Positions 34,177 to 45,921 of a stretch of 64,000 nt of DNA are shown in pieces. The position numbers were made by a program, and so were the translations under genes. The stretch spans positions 3,512,616-3,576,615 of the forward strand of contig NC_033630.1 in NCBI RefSeq assembly GCF_001540865.1. Reading direction: 5' to 3'. Source of the stretch: Ananas comosus (taxonomy: Eukaryota > Streptophyta > Magnoliopsida > Poales > Bromeliaceae). A model generated the notes under the pieces. That model was given only the letters and a program-made list of their open reading frames with translations, was not told where the DNA came from and did not search any database. The first letter of the stretch is position 1. The number at the start of each line of letters is the position of its first letter.

Positions 34177-37100
34177 TTAATGAGATGAATCCTTCGAATC
34201 CGTCCATGATTCCATTGTACTGCTTGTAGTTGCGTTGAAGATCTCATCCGAAATTTGTATTGCAATTTGATTGTGTTGAGCTGCATCATTAATCAGATCC
34301 TCGAGTGATATAACCCCTTCCAATGCTTGCACGACCTGTGCCGTTTTACGCTCTATAGGTTAGCGCATGTAGCATGTCGAAACTTAAAAGCATCAATGAT
34401 GAGTCAACAGCTAAATAATTCACCCAGGGCAAGAGATACCTGACTCATCCGTGGCCGATGCGGTGCCGAGTGCTGCACGCAAGCAGCGGCACAAGCAACC
34501 ATTAGCTTCATCTCGTTAGGATCATAGTTTGTCGCCAACCGCGGATCGACGAGGGCGTCGTAGTTTCCATCGTGCAATGCTCTCGTCAGCAAAGGCCTTG
34601 CCTGCGTAATATGTTGTCGGAACTATGTTATCTTGCGTAAAATCAATTAACAAGTTCGTTAGAAAATGAAATTACGAAATTGAAACTAACCCAATCGACC
34701 AAACCACTGAGGAGTGTTGAGTTAGCACTCCTCATAACAGGTTGTCTTCCAGTGATCAGCTCAAGAAGCATCACTCCGAAGGAGAAAACGTCGGATTTAT
34801 CAGTAAGTTGGCCCGTAGAAGCATACTCCGGAGCTAAATATCTATATTCATCAAACAAATTGGATGTAAAAACGGAAATGCATATAGGCAAGCTCTTCTT
34901 TTAATGACTTTAGAACGATATTTTAACCAAAAGGTTAGGGATTAAATACATTGATGTTAAGTAGCATGAATATTGATATATATATATATGGAAACTATTT
35001 CCTCTTTAGTGAACTTTTACATTGACATGTATTGAAGTTTAGAATTAATGAGATAAAGTCTTACCCAATAGTTCCCATTATACGAGTCGAAACATGGGTG
35101 TTGCCATCATTGATAAACTTTGCGATACCAAAATCTGCAACCTACATTCAACCTAAACAACATCACATATATTACCTTTTCACTTTGTTCTCATTTTCTG
35201 TCTCTTAAGACTAAAATCAAGACTAAAACAAGCACTTGCAAATATCATTAAGAATCCTAATCTCCTTTAACCAATATTCTTCATATTTACTTCCAATATA
35301 TTTTCCCATATGATCAGTATAACATCCTCAGAAAAACACTGTAAGGCAAGATATTATTGCATTACTACTCATTACTCTCTTCCTGTTAATTACTGGATGT
35401 TCTTTTGTTTGTTCTATATCAATAGGATAAGGAAAGGTCGAAGTTTTGCACAAAATTGTAGTTATGTATACAATAGCTATTGTTCCTAAATTTTCCTCAT
35501 CATTAAATGATAATCTTCAGAGTATTTCAATCCTAACTATTTAGTTACGGTTTTACTCTGTTTCATCAAAGAAATATGAAAGTTTAAGAAGAGAAAACCG
35601 CAGTTTTCGCTACTTCCAGCAGTATACCTTAAAACCAATTCACAGACTTGCAATAGAGTCATTCTCTTCTCAGGATGAAAAATTTACTGAGAATCATCAC
35701 TCATTTGCAGTTCACCTTGAAAAGTACTTCCTTATCTTATCTAGGAATTAGATATTATTCGGTTCTCATTGTACAATCTTATAAGATCTATTACTGTTAT
35801 GCCTTAAATCTTAATTGTCAGACTAAAATTGAACTAATTATACCAGTATAAAGAAACAAGAGAACAACAAGCCTAAAATGCAGATTTTAAGTACAATTGT
35901 CGGCACCTTTGCCTCGAATGAATGATCTAAAAGAATATTGGCTGCCTTAATATCACGATGAACAATCCTTGGTTGGCCTGTGATTTCATGAAAGAAACAA
36001 GTATTAAAAACACACCAAAAAAAAAAGGAAATAGATAAGCGCGATCATATTTAAGAAGCAGGAAATTCAGAAACTCACACTCCTCATGCAAATACGCCAG
36101 CCCTCTAGCAGAACCAACAGCAATCTTTAATCTAGTTGGCCAATCGATGATAGACTTGCCTTTCCCTGTAAAAGTTATCTTATTAAAATGTTAAAGAATA
36201 TCAATCTGACCATCCGAAAAATCGTAAAATGATGAGCAAATTCTTGCATCCAGTACAGTACTTAAGTTTTAACATTAATGTGTCAAAAAGACACTTCGAA
36301 CACCAACTTAAACTAATTTTTCAGGAAAGAGCCAAGTAAAGAGGACCACCGATTTCTCTTATTTCTGTTTCTAAATATTTACCATGTAAGTGATGATGCA
36401 AAGTCTTATTCGGAACGTATTCAAGCACGAGAAGCATATTTTCCTTTGTGATGCAGCATCCAATCAAGCTAACGAGGTGTTTATGATGCACATGGCTTAT
36501 GACATCAACCTCGACATGGAAATCGCTCTCCGCCCACCCTTTCTCGGCCTTCAACTGCTTTACAGCAACTTCTCTGCCATCTGTGAGCCTCCCTTTATGC
36601 ACGTACGCAAAACCGCCCTCCCCTAAGAGATTACCATTCGTGAAGCCACCTGTTGCAGCTGCCAATTCTTCGTAGGTGAAGCGGCTAAAGCCAATGTTAG
36701 GATAGCCGACAACTATAGATGGAGTCAGTGAATTCGCTGATCTGATATTGCTAACTTTTGCATGAGGTGGCGGTGACGAGAACGACGGCGGTGGTGTTGG
36801 TATTGGCAGCATTTTGACGACATGGTCGCTTGATGGAGATTCATTGCGCTCCGGTGCCCATGGTGCAGTGTCATATTGCACTTCTCTCGTTTGTCCATCG
36901 GATCGTTCAGCTGTCCAAATTGCATCAATTAGTAGAAGCAAAAGCATCAAACAAGTAGTTCAAAAGCTCTGGTCAACCTCGAAAAACAATTTAACAAGAG
37001 TAATTCGAATAGTTCAATAACTTAATTACTATAGCTATGCTGCAAGTCCGTGACAACTTAAGTTACTAACTCTGAAACTGGCCTATGCATAACACGATTC

Positions 37101-37994
37101 ATACACCTGCGAACACCGAAATCAATTACTTGGGCCGAAACAGATACTAAAATGTAGGCATCAATTTTCGAAACGATTAATAGGAGACAAGTAATAGAGG
37201 TCACAGTAGTAGTTGTAACTTACATTAAGTAGGCATTTTGATCCCTCGAAAAATCAAAAGATGCGCGCTAAACGCGCCGAGTATCGACCAATTCTCACTA
37301 GAAAAATAGAGAATAATTGTTCTACTGAGTCTTTTGGTACTAGGACCTTCCCAGCTCTTCAGATTTTGTTCTTGTTTTACAAATTCCTCCTTTGCATTAC
37401 ATCACACTTAATTTTGTTAATCCCCTTGGCTGATCATCTAACAGTTAATCTAGTACAGAGCAGAAAAGTTGCAGAATAAATAATTTGCTGAAATATCTTA
37501 TGTGAACATTGATAACCCTTCTTCTTTTTTTTGTGAAAGTTGTAAAGTACTGGAATTCAAAATGCACATATTAATATATAGTCACCAACTGAAATTTAAT
37601 GCTTGAAAGAACTGGATGATGTTGAATGATTCGAAACAAGCTAAACCAGAGGAACTGGGCTGAAACCAAGGGAAGTGTGAACAAGGTTTCGCTACCACAA
37701 AAAACTAGCTTAGGCCAATCAAAGCCAATCAAAGCCAATCCGAAAGCTTAAGCTGCGAGTTAGTGAAGGATTGGTTGATTGTTTAATTCGAACAATTTTT
37801 TTCGCAATACATGCAATGAATGTAGGAATCACACACATAGAAGAAGCCATACATGAGAGGGAAACTTATTTTGCACCAGTTGAAATGTCTTACATTTTTA
37901 TTGTAGTGGAAATAAAAATGTCGAGGAGATTATAAACATATATAATACTTTATCAAATTGCACTATACCCTTTAGCAGAGCCAACAAGACCCTT

Positions 37995-38034
<40 letters not shown>

Positions 38035-38885
38035 TCGTGGCTTAAAGGGGTCAGTATTGTGCCCTGTGGTAGGAGGACAGGTTGGACTGAGTCACGTTCG
38101 AAATAGCGAAAAGTCGGATTGACTGAGTCATATTCGAACTGACATGATACTGATTGGACCGAGTCACAATTAAGACTCGTAAGTACTCTGTCTATACATT
38201 TTAAGTGAATTAACTGCATATTTCTAACCGCTCGAGTTTATGGGATTAATAATTGGTGCCAACGATCCCATAAGAATGAAAAGGAAAAAGACGCGGGGGG
38301 GTAGGGGTGCTAACTTGTTTTGAAAGTCCTCAAGACGAAGCAGGGGGCTTCCATGAGCAAGAGACCGAGCTGCACGATGACTTTCGGAAGTTCGCATCGC
38401 CGGAATATGAACCCTCCAACCAACCTGTATCAACATGCATGTAGCACAATCACTTCACAACTTAGTGTTTAGTTTCATGTAAAATATCTTTTCTGTTTTT
38501 TTGCAGATCAAAGTAGTATACTTAGAAAACTATATTTATTTATGCCAAGCCAACTATTTTTAACAATTTTACAGTTTTTTATTATTTTTATTTGGGTGCA
38601 TTGCTCATTCCGAAAGAACCTACGTATCCTAAATCCAAAGTTGGGGATTCGAGCCTCAAATTTAAGGCTCGAATCCTCAGTCTTATCATTAGCTAAAGAC
38701 TACCTCTGCACGAAATTCACACAGAGCTTCGAATCTCTGACCTTATAATTATTATTTTAACTCGACATGAGAAGTTACCCGACGAGTACTGTGGCGCAGC
38801 CGCAGGCAGACAGCCCAAGGGCGAGGAAGGCGAGAGGGAAGCGCAGCAGCGGCTTCAGCTTCTGGAAGTCGCAGTTGCAAGGCAT
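34177..38885 (-). CDS. PERK-like kinase with short Cys-rich membrane N-terminus
   Basis: Nine exons on the minus strand: 38885-38779, 38424-38315, 36910-36383, 36165-36079, 35977-35907, 35141-35065, 34841-34691, 34601-34440 and 34335-34177. They sum to 1452 nt in one frame (483 residues), and every junction is GT/AG with matching phase. The N-terminus [16 protein letters not shown] is followed by two hydrophobic stretches (about residues 15-45 and 54-65), then a short proline-rich linker with [16 protein letters not shown]. The kinase has [40 protein letters not shown] and [20 protein letters not shown], so it should be active. It lacks both the long proline-rich ectodomain and the [12 protein letters not shown] tail of classical PERKs. 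The start is supported by its match in position and phase to exon 1 of the decayed paralogue at 6542. Clustered Cys residues near the N-terminus could be lipidated (inference). Intron 2 (36911-38314) contains a (GA)n tract. Confidence 0.87.
37998..38032. repeat. (GA)n microsatellite in kinase intron 2
   Basis: About 17 GA units inside intron 2 of the gene at 34177-38885. Confidence 0.9.
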
Positions 38886-39244
38886 CTCCCGATTCTAGTC
38901 CTTCTTCTCAGGTTCTTTTGGTAGAGAGGGAGAGAAAAATTAGAAGGGAACAATGATTAATTTCTCTTTTTTGGATTTAGGCTAGCTTGGGAATGAGATT
39001 TTTGATTCTCCTGTAATGTTGGCTTGAAGTCAAATCTAATCCGCTTTTGTCGTTTCCAAGACAAATCTGGGTAAGAATTATACACGATGTTTTTTTTTTT
39101 TTTTTTTTTTTTTTGTGAGAGGAAAGAAAAAAAAAGAGATATGCTATGTTGAACATAAACAATTTAAGAAATGAGATATGCTACTTATACATCCAAGAGT
39201 TTAGACACTTTTTAAAATTTTTAATATTAAAAAATAAAAGAAAA

Positions 39245-39830
39245 ATTTTAAAAAAGCCCCCTGTGGTTTCGCACGTTCTGATTTTAATATCCTGTGGTTT
39301 AAAATGTATCAATTTGTCCTCATGTGGTTTTATTTTTATATTTTCGACAGCTTTTTTCTTAATATTTTGTTAAATTATATACAAAAAAAATTTAGATACC
39401 CATTTAGATTTATCGAATATTTACTTTAGTACTCTTTAATTTTAATTTTATCACTAATTTAAAAAAATAATAATAAAATTGATAATAAAAAGAGAAAAAC
39501 AAAACCACAGGGAGACAAATTGATAATTTAGCGGGGAAAACTTCAAATACCACCTCTGTGGTTTCGCACTTTCTTATTTTAGTACCCTGTGGTTTAAAGT
39601 GTATCAAGTTAGTACCATGTGGTTTCGCACTTTCTCACTTTAGTACCATGTGGTTTCAAGTATATCAAGTTAGCATCCTGTGGTTTCATTTTTGTATCAA
39701 CTTAGTCCCCTGTGGTTTCAATTTTCTCTTTTTATTATATATTTCAGGGTATATAATTTAACGAAATATTAAATCATAGGGTACTAAAGTGAGAAAGTGT
39801 GAAACCATATGAGGGTGTTTGAAGTTTTTT
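39245..39830 (+). mobile_element. Two overlapping MITE copies (27876 family)
   Basis: Several GTGGTTTCGCAC and GTGGTTTAAARTGTATCAA blocks in tandem, beginning about 39250, with a second left end (AACTTCAAATACCACCTCTG) near 39540 and a right end GTTTGAAGTTTTTTC near 39815. One copy appears inserted next to or within another, or the blocks have been amplified locally. Confidence 0.6.
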
Positions 39831-41905
39831 CTTTTTTAAATGAACTCTTTGGGAAGAATCTTCTTCTCCCATTCTATTTAGCAAAAAAAAAAAAAAAAAA
39901 AAAAAAAGGTCCAACCAAATCCGTAATGACTTAAGGACAAAAATTAATTTCACATAATAAGATATTTTTTCTCCTATTGTTTTCGCATATCTTTTTCAAA
40001 GAAAAATCGTTTCGTACAGGACGTTGCTTCAGCTACCCAACAAACGATGCTTGTGACACGCCGTAGTTACGTTCACATCATTTTTTTAAAAAATTTTTGA
40101 TAAATATAAAAAACATTATTTTAACTATCACATATTTTGATTTAATTATCCAACGTTTAAAAATTACAATTTTACTATCTAATTTTTTAGTTTATTTAAT
40201 TTAAGTGGATTAGTAACTCTTAAATTCTAAAATTTAATTGCATTGTTTATCATTACAGATTTAATTAGTACATTTTATATAATTTATATACCTATAAATT
40301 CGTTAAAGTAAGAAATTAGCTTAAATTTTTTATTAAAAATTTCACCAAATAAATTAAAAAATTGGACACTACAATCAAAATTTTGAAAAATTAATAAATA
40401 GAATCAAAATAGTCAATAGCCGAGTTAAGTTTTATATATTTTTATTTTTTTTAATCTTATTTACTGGCTTTTTTTTACCCTACAGAAATGCTCTGACGAT
40501 ATATTTTATTTATATTAAATCTAAAGTTTAAAAATAAATAATGATTCGAGCCCCCAATCTTATATCAAGCAATCCTAAAATCTACAAAGCAAAATAGATT
40601 ATAATCCTATAGCACTCGTTCAATGTTAATTTTTCTCTGCTAATCATATCAATTTTTTATTTTTTTAAAAAAGCAAAACTATATTTAAAATCATTATTTG
40701 GTTGTGATCTTACAACTTGTCCATAACAAAAACTAAAATTTTCACAATTTTCTTTTCACTCCTTATTTTTCTTAATACTAATTTTTAAAAAAAAAAATTA
40801 TATTTTTGGAGAAAATTGTAGCAAACTAACTGCTTCATTCCTTAAAAGCTTAAAACAAGGAAAAAAAAATCGTTTGAAGTATAAGGGATTATTCCCTCTT
40901 TTATATCCAAACACTGATAGCTAAGAATGAAAACAGCTGTTCGCATCCTTAGCCGGTTATTCTGAAATAACCCGCTAAGGGTAGGAATATAGACGAAGAA
41001 TTGTAAGATTATATATCCTCCTATGCGTAGTAGATATTTTTGTTTGCAGCCATTTTAATTCGATTTTGATTGTGGACTTAGCATTGTTTTTTTATATTTT
41101 TGTCCAGTAAAAACTTGAAATCATTTGACGGTCCCACTAAATAGAGAGAGAAATATCATTTGAGGAGGAAAATGCATATTAGGCGCAGGAAATAAGGTTT
41201 TTTTTTTTTTGTGTGTGTGGATTTTTCTCCCTATATTACAAGAATATAAACAACAAAATATTAAGCTTTTGTAGAGAATACGTGAAAATTTAGAATTTAT
41301 AGAACCAAATACAAAGAAAATAATTATACAAAGTATATGTATATACGTAAATTCTTTTATACGTCTTTTTGTTTTTCTGTACCTAAGTAGGATAAATTAA
41401 TTTCACCAAACCTATTTATTGATTAATTAAAAGGCTTGGGAGCAAAATAAAACTCCCCCACCCCCCCCTCTAAAGTTCAAAGTAAAAAAAATTCTTAATT
41501 TGACTTTTAAAAAGATTCTCTGGAGGTTTCGTTAATGAAGCTTTTTTGATCTTATTTGTTCTCTCAAAATATAGTCAATAGTGGCTGCTTTAAATGGTGT
41601 AATATAATTATATAAACCATAAAGAAAATGTTATTGTTTCTCCTTGTACAAATGTAAATTTTAAAGCTACATTTTGCCTGCTTTTGTGGAATAAAAGCGT
41701 GTTGAATAAATTAAATACTTTTCAACTTAAAAGTTAAAACAACTAAAACATCACAAATAAATTTCAAACAACTTTTTGAAAAAATGCCATATGCACCGAT
41801 TTGTACGAAAATTCTAAAACAAGGGTAGCAAAGAAACCACTGCAAAATAAATTATTATATGGACCACGTTGAGGTTTCTAAATCTCAAATTTTAAGGTCT
41901 TAAAA
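39831..41905. other. AT-rich intergenic DNA
   Basis: No gene. Contains poly-A at 39883-39907 and an imperfect palindrome at about 40948-40982 (CTTAGCCGGTTATT and AATAACCCGCTAAG), probably a foldback remnant. A C run lies at 41461-41468. Confidence 0.5.
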
Positions 41906-41918
41906 TTCAAATCTGAAT

Positions 41919-42072
41919 TTTTTTTTTTTTGAGAGATAAATAGCACGCTACCCACTTCCTTTTATTTCATTTAGAAATAAACTTAGCTGGAAATGTGAAT
42001 CAACTAGTATTGGAACTTGGCTCTCGGGTACAAACCACCAAACTCTTTGCCACTTGTTCTAGGGACGGTCGG
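41919..42072 (-). mobile_element. tRNA-derived SINE copy 2
   Basis: Flanked by TTCAAATCTGAAT (41906-41918) and TTCAAATGTGGAT (42073-42085), a 13-bp target duplication with two mismatches. On the minus strand: CCGACCGTCCCTAGAACAAG, an A-box-like region, AAGTTCCAATACTAG (weak B box), GTTGATTCACATTTCCAGC, GAAGTGGGTAGCGTGCTA and poly-A. Confidence 0.8.
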
Positions 42073-42240
42073 TTCAAATGTGGATCTTAAGTCTCATTTA
42101 TAATATCTAAATAAATAGTTTACATATGAAAATTTATTATTTTTGAAAATTTTCTCTAAACATAAAACAGTTGCAAAAATTAGTGTGCTAAAAACATCCA
42201 TTATTTGTTATTGACGTTCAGAATATTAGGTGCTACTATT

Positions 42241-42696
42241 AGGGGTGTCAACGAGTTGAACATAGGCGAGCTAAGGCCGGCCCGTATTCGACTTGCTTAT
42301 GTATCAAGCCGAAATATTCAACTCGTGTTCGGCTGAACACAAGCAGAATACAAACCGGCTCATGAACAAGTAAAAAAAATTATAAAAGATACATATAGAA
42401 AATAAATTTATGCAATGTTACGTATCCATTTGACTTTGATCTAATAGTTGAAATTTAAAAATAATCTTTTTATAATTGAGTTGGGCTTAATATTTAGGTT
42501 AGTGGTGGAACTGGGCCCGAGCCTGAACAAGGCCCGGCCCGATGGGCCATGCTTGGGCTGGGTTTTGGGCAATACAAATACAACTTTGGGTTCGGGCTGG
42601 GCTTAAAATTTTGGGCCTGAAAAAAATGGGGCTTATTTGGACATATCCAAGCCCGGTCCGAACCCGACCCAAAAGCCCAATATATTAATTATTAGA

Positions 42697-42751
<55 letters not shown>

Positions 42752-43602
42752 ATATAATAGATTATTCAGGAATACACATTGAATGCTGAGTTACGCATTG
42801 AATTTCTAGTAGTAGATTCCATAATCAAAAAAGTTTTTGTGATTGTTCCAGAAGAAATGAAACATTTTGAATCTGGGCTCTTCTATCTTCTACTTATTTT
42901 TGATATTTACTTTTTTTTTTTGCTTTATTCTTTATTTCCACATAAAAAGGAAATCTTTTGTTACAATAGAACTAGAAGTGATGTGGATCATTCAAGAATC
43001 GAAGTTGATTTGCTTTATAAAAAAAAGATATCAATGGATATATATATATATATATATATATATAGAGTCCGGCTACTATGCTATCGGTAGCATGGAGCGC
43101 TCCATGCTATCAAGTTGTTTTCGATGATGCGGCTTCCAAATCGACGATCGGCTCCGTTAGACTTGATCTACACTATTGAAAGTATTTAGAAGCTAAATTT
43201 TAATTTTTTTCTACATCATTTGACTAGTGATCAAAAGATCTCAAAATGACAATTTTAATATCGATGTGGTGTGTTTGTGAGTTTAACGGTGTAAAACAAT
43301 CCAAATGCGATGAAAATTTTATAGAAAATTCTTTTTACTATTTAGAGTAAGATTAGTATATCTGATCTTGAATTTAAATCTTTTATCATTATTTTTCATG
43401 AGATTTTTATTTTCAGCCGTTCAATTTTAGGCTACTTGTTTGATAGGTAAATGATATCGAAAAATTATGAAATTTAGTTTCTAAATACTTTCAATAGTGT
43501 AGATCAAGTCTAACGGAGCCGATCGTCGATTTGGAAGCCGCATCATCGAAAACAACTTGGTAGCACGGAGCGCTTTGTGCTACCGATAGTATAGTAGCCT
43601 AG

Positions 43603-43643
<41 letters not shown>

Positions 43644-43935
43644 GAATAAATGATATAGACTACTAGACTAGATTGAACTAAAATCAAATAACAAAAATTT
43701 ATATTATAAATATATATAGTTATTTATTTATATATAAATATAAATTATATAAATAAAAAGTATATGTATTCCGGTTATCGAGCCGAACACTAGCGAGCTG
43801 ACTCCTAACTTATATATAGTTCGTTTATTAAACGAGTTGGAAAATTCAGCTCGTGTTTGGTTTGTTTGCTAAACAAGTAATTTAATCTCGAACGAACTAA
43901 ATGCGAGTTGGCTCGCGAACAGCGAACTGGGTTGC
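42241..43935 (+). mobile_element. Composite of nested MITEs
   Basis: Outer ends: AGGGGTGTCAACGAGTTG on the left and GAACTGGGTTGCCACCCTT on the right, related to the element at 26606-27000. Inside are a GGGCCCGAGCC/GGGCTTGG-rich repeat (42505-42685), a long (AT)n (about 42704-42757) and the Micron-like element 43065-43603 between (TA)n tracts. This indicates at least three rounds of insertion. Confidence 0.6.
43065..43603 (+). mobile_element. Long Micron-like foldback MITE
   Basis: Starts GAGTCCGGCTACTATGCTAT after (TA)n and ends ATAGTATAGTAGCCTAG before (TA)n. Arms of about 140 bp are inverted copies (GATGATGCGGCTTCCAAATC; GATCGGCTCCGTTAGACTTG; and their reverse complements near 43500-43560). 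The subterminal palindrome is GCTATCGGTAGC. Confidence 0.8.
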
Positions 43936-45130
43936 CACCCTTAGCTATGAATAGAAACTTATTCTCTAGATTTTTTTTTATTCAAGTAGTTTTTTTTTTT
44001 TTTTTGTGATGGGAAACAAATTAATTTTTGTAAAGAAAACTTGCTAGGAATGTTTTTTTCCTGTTTATTTTGTTTTTTTGTGAAAAGACCTGTAGCCCCC
44101 TGAAGATATGTTGTCTCATTTTGGTGGTATCACAGTTTTTTAAAAATATAATTTCTGCATGAAGTAGTATAAGATTGCTTATAATCTTTACATTTAAAAT
44201 ACTTTTTTTGACAATAAAATATAAAAAATAAAAGCAACTATCTTTTACTTTAAGTTGTCATCCATCATTTTGGTTGAGATGTATTGCAAGTTAACAAACC
44301 ATAATAATAATACAATTTTTTTTTCTTAAAAACAAAAAAAGAAATTTCACCTATATATCAAATTATATAGAATCGGCACTAGAAAAAAGAACAACGGTGG
44401 CAAACAAGGCATTTGAATTTTCCATTAGCTTTAGGGTAAATTATATTTTAGGTCGTCAAACTATAAGCAATACAACACTTTAGTCTTTAAATTTTAATTT
44501 ATTATAATTTCTGTCTCTAATTTTTTGAATTGTAGGAATCAAGGAACACAACCTAATTTAATTTGCCTAACTACCGATAAATTATTGATGCAGAAATAAT
44601 ATAAATCTTAATTATTATTATATCACCAATCAAAGTACCTTCACATCCATTCTACAGTAGTATTAATACTTTATCACTGTTTTGTTAATTATATTGGGTT
44701 TTGAGACTTGGTTACAAGTTAAAATTTGGAGCACAAAGTATCACACTCATCATACTTTTGAGGACCAAAATATTAATTCACCCTTAGGTTCATTACTACT
44801 AGGCCAAATCATCATGGGCATTAAATTCTAACCATGTGTGACAAAATTTTAAAATTGTGTGTGATAAATGTGAAACCTTTAAAGCTTAGGTAGCAATCTG
44901 AAAATGGAAAATGTTAAAAAGTAATTCTCGCGTATTTAACCTTGTATAATTTAAGCTTTATTTGAGATTGCGGAGAGATTACATTACATGCGATGAAAAA
45001 GTACAATAGAAAAATCGTACGTAATATTGTGTTTCGCATATCGCGATGAGTCAGTTACGGTATACTTTCTATGGCCCCAACGAAAAATGTAGAAGTATAT
45101 CTCCATATGATTTTATTTCAACTTTATTTT
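43936..45130. other. Intergenic DNA without a gene
   Basis: AT-rich, with T runs at 43972 and 43991-44005. No supported coding region; only short stop-limited frames. Confidence 0.5.
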
Positions 45131-45597
45131 GGGGCCGTTTGGTTGCATGTAGTTGCAACTACATTGCAGTTGTAACTGTATGTAAATGCAAATTTCGTGT
45201 TTGCTTTGATGTATTTAACTCCAACTGCTGCAGTAGGAACTGCAGGAGGAGGTCCAACTGCAGCAATTCGAATTACGCCCAAATTCGCCGCAGTTCCAAC
45301 TGCAACAGTTGGAGAGAGTAATTTTAAATAAAATGCATGCTTACCTCCTCAATATTTTTTAAACAAAAATTATTTTTCTTTTTTACATTGAAGGTAATCT
45401 CACCATCATATATATAAAATAATAAAATTTTTTAAAATTATTTCTCAACTGCATGCAACCAAACAAATTATTTATACTTGAAGCGCTTTCTACTACATCC
45501 AACCAAACAAGATTCATATAGTTATAACTGCTGTATTTCTAACTGCATTCATTTTTAACTACACTGCATTTATAATTACATCTAATAAAACGCCACC
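45131..45597 (+). mobile_element. hAT-like MITE
   Basis: Begins GGGGCCGTTTGGTTGCATG and ends with the inverted ATTACATCTAATAAAACGCC. Internal TTGCAACTGCAGT-type units are repeated. The flanks TTTATTTT and TTTATTTA match in 7 of 8 bases, as for a hAT 8-bp duplication. It is the uninterrupted counterpart of 29466-30385, and a half copy is at 62643-62855. Confidence 0.6.
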
Positions 45598-45740
45598 TTT
45601 ATTTAATAGCATCCAATAGGTCTGAATACAAAACTAAACCGGGTTTAGGCCGATACCAATGCCTATTCTTTTAGGACGGGTCGGGCCGTTTTTTTGTTCA
45701 AACAGGGCGTAGTTAGGTCCAATTCGACCCGGTCCGGCCC

Positions 45741-45871
45741 GGCCCATTATCGCGTCTATGCACCTCCTTCTTCCTTTTCAAACAAATGGCGCGTTCGTCG
45801 TTCTCTTCAGAACAAGATAAGGTCTAGGGTTTCCTCTCTCACTCCCCAAACCCTAAACCCTAAACCCCAAA

Positions 45872-45915
<44 letters not shown>
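45741..45915 (+). promoter_or_regulatory. Telo-box, site II-like motif and (CT)n leader
   Basis: GGCCCA (site II core in inverse orientation) at 45741-45746, a telo-box made of AAACCCTAAACCCTAAACCC at 45848-45867 and a (CT)n tract at 45875-45915 lie just upstream of the lysidine synthase ATG. In plants the telo-box plus site II combination marks many genes of the translation and organelle-biogenesis machinery. The motifs are seen directly; the regulatory role is inferred. Confidence 0.65.
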
Positions 45916-45919
<4 letters not shown>

Positions 45920-45921
45920 CG

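Noticed and set aside
45694..45921. Upstream in-frame extension of the TilS start
   Set aside because: The extension translates the telo-box and (CT)n leader, which is typical 5' UTR or promoter sequence; the ATG at 45922 begins a credible transit peptide.
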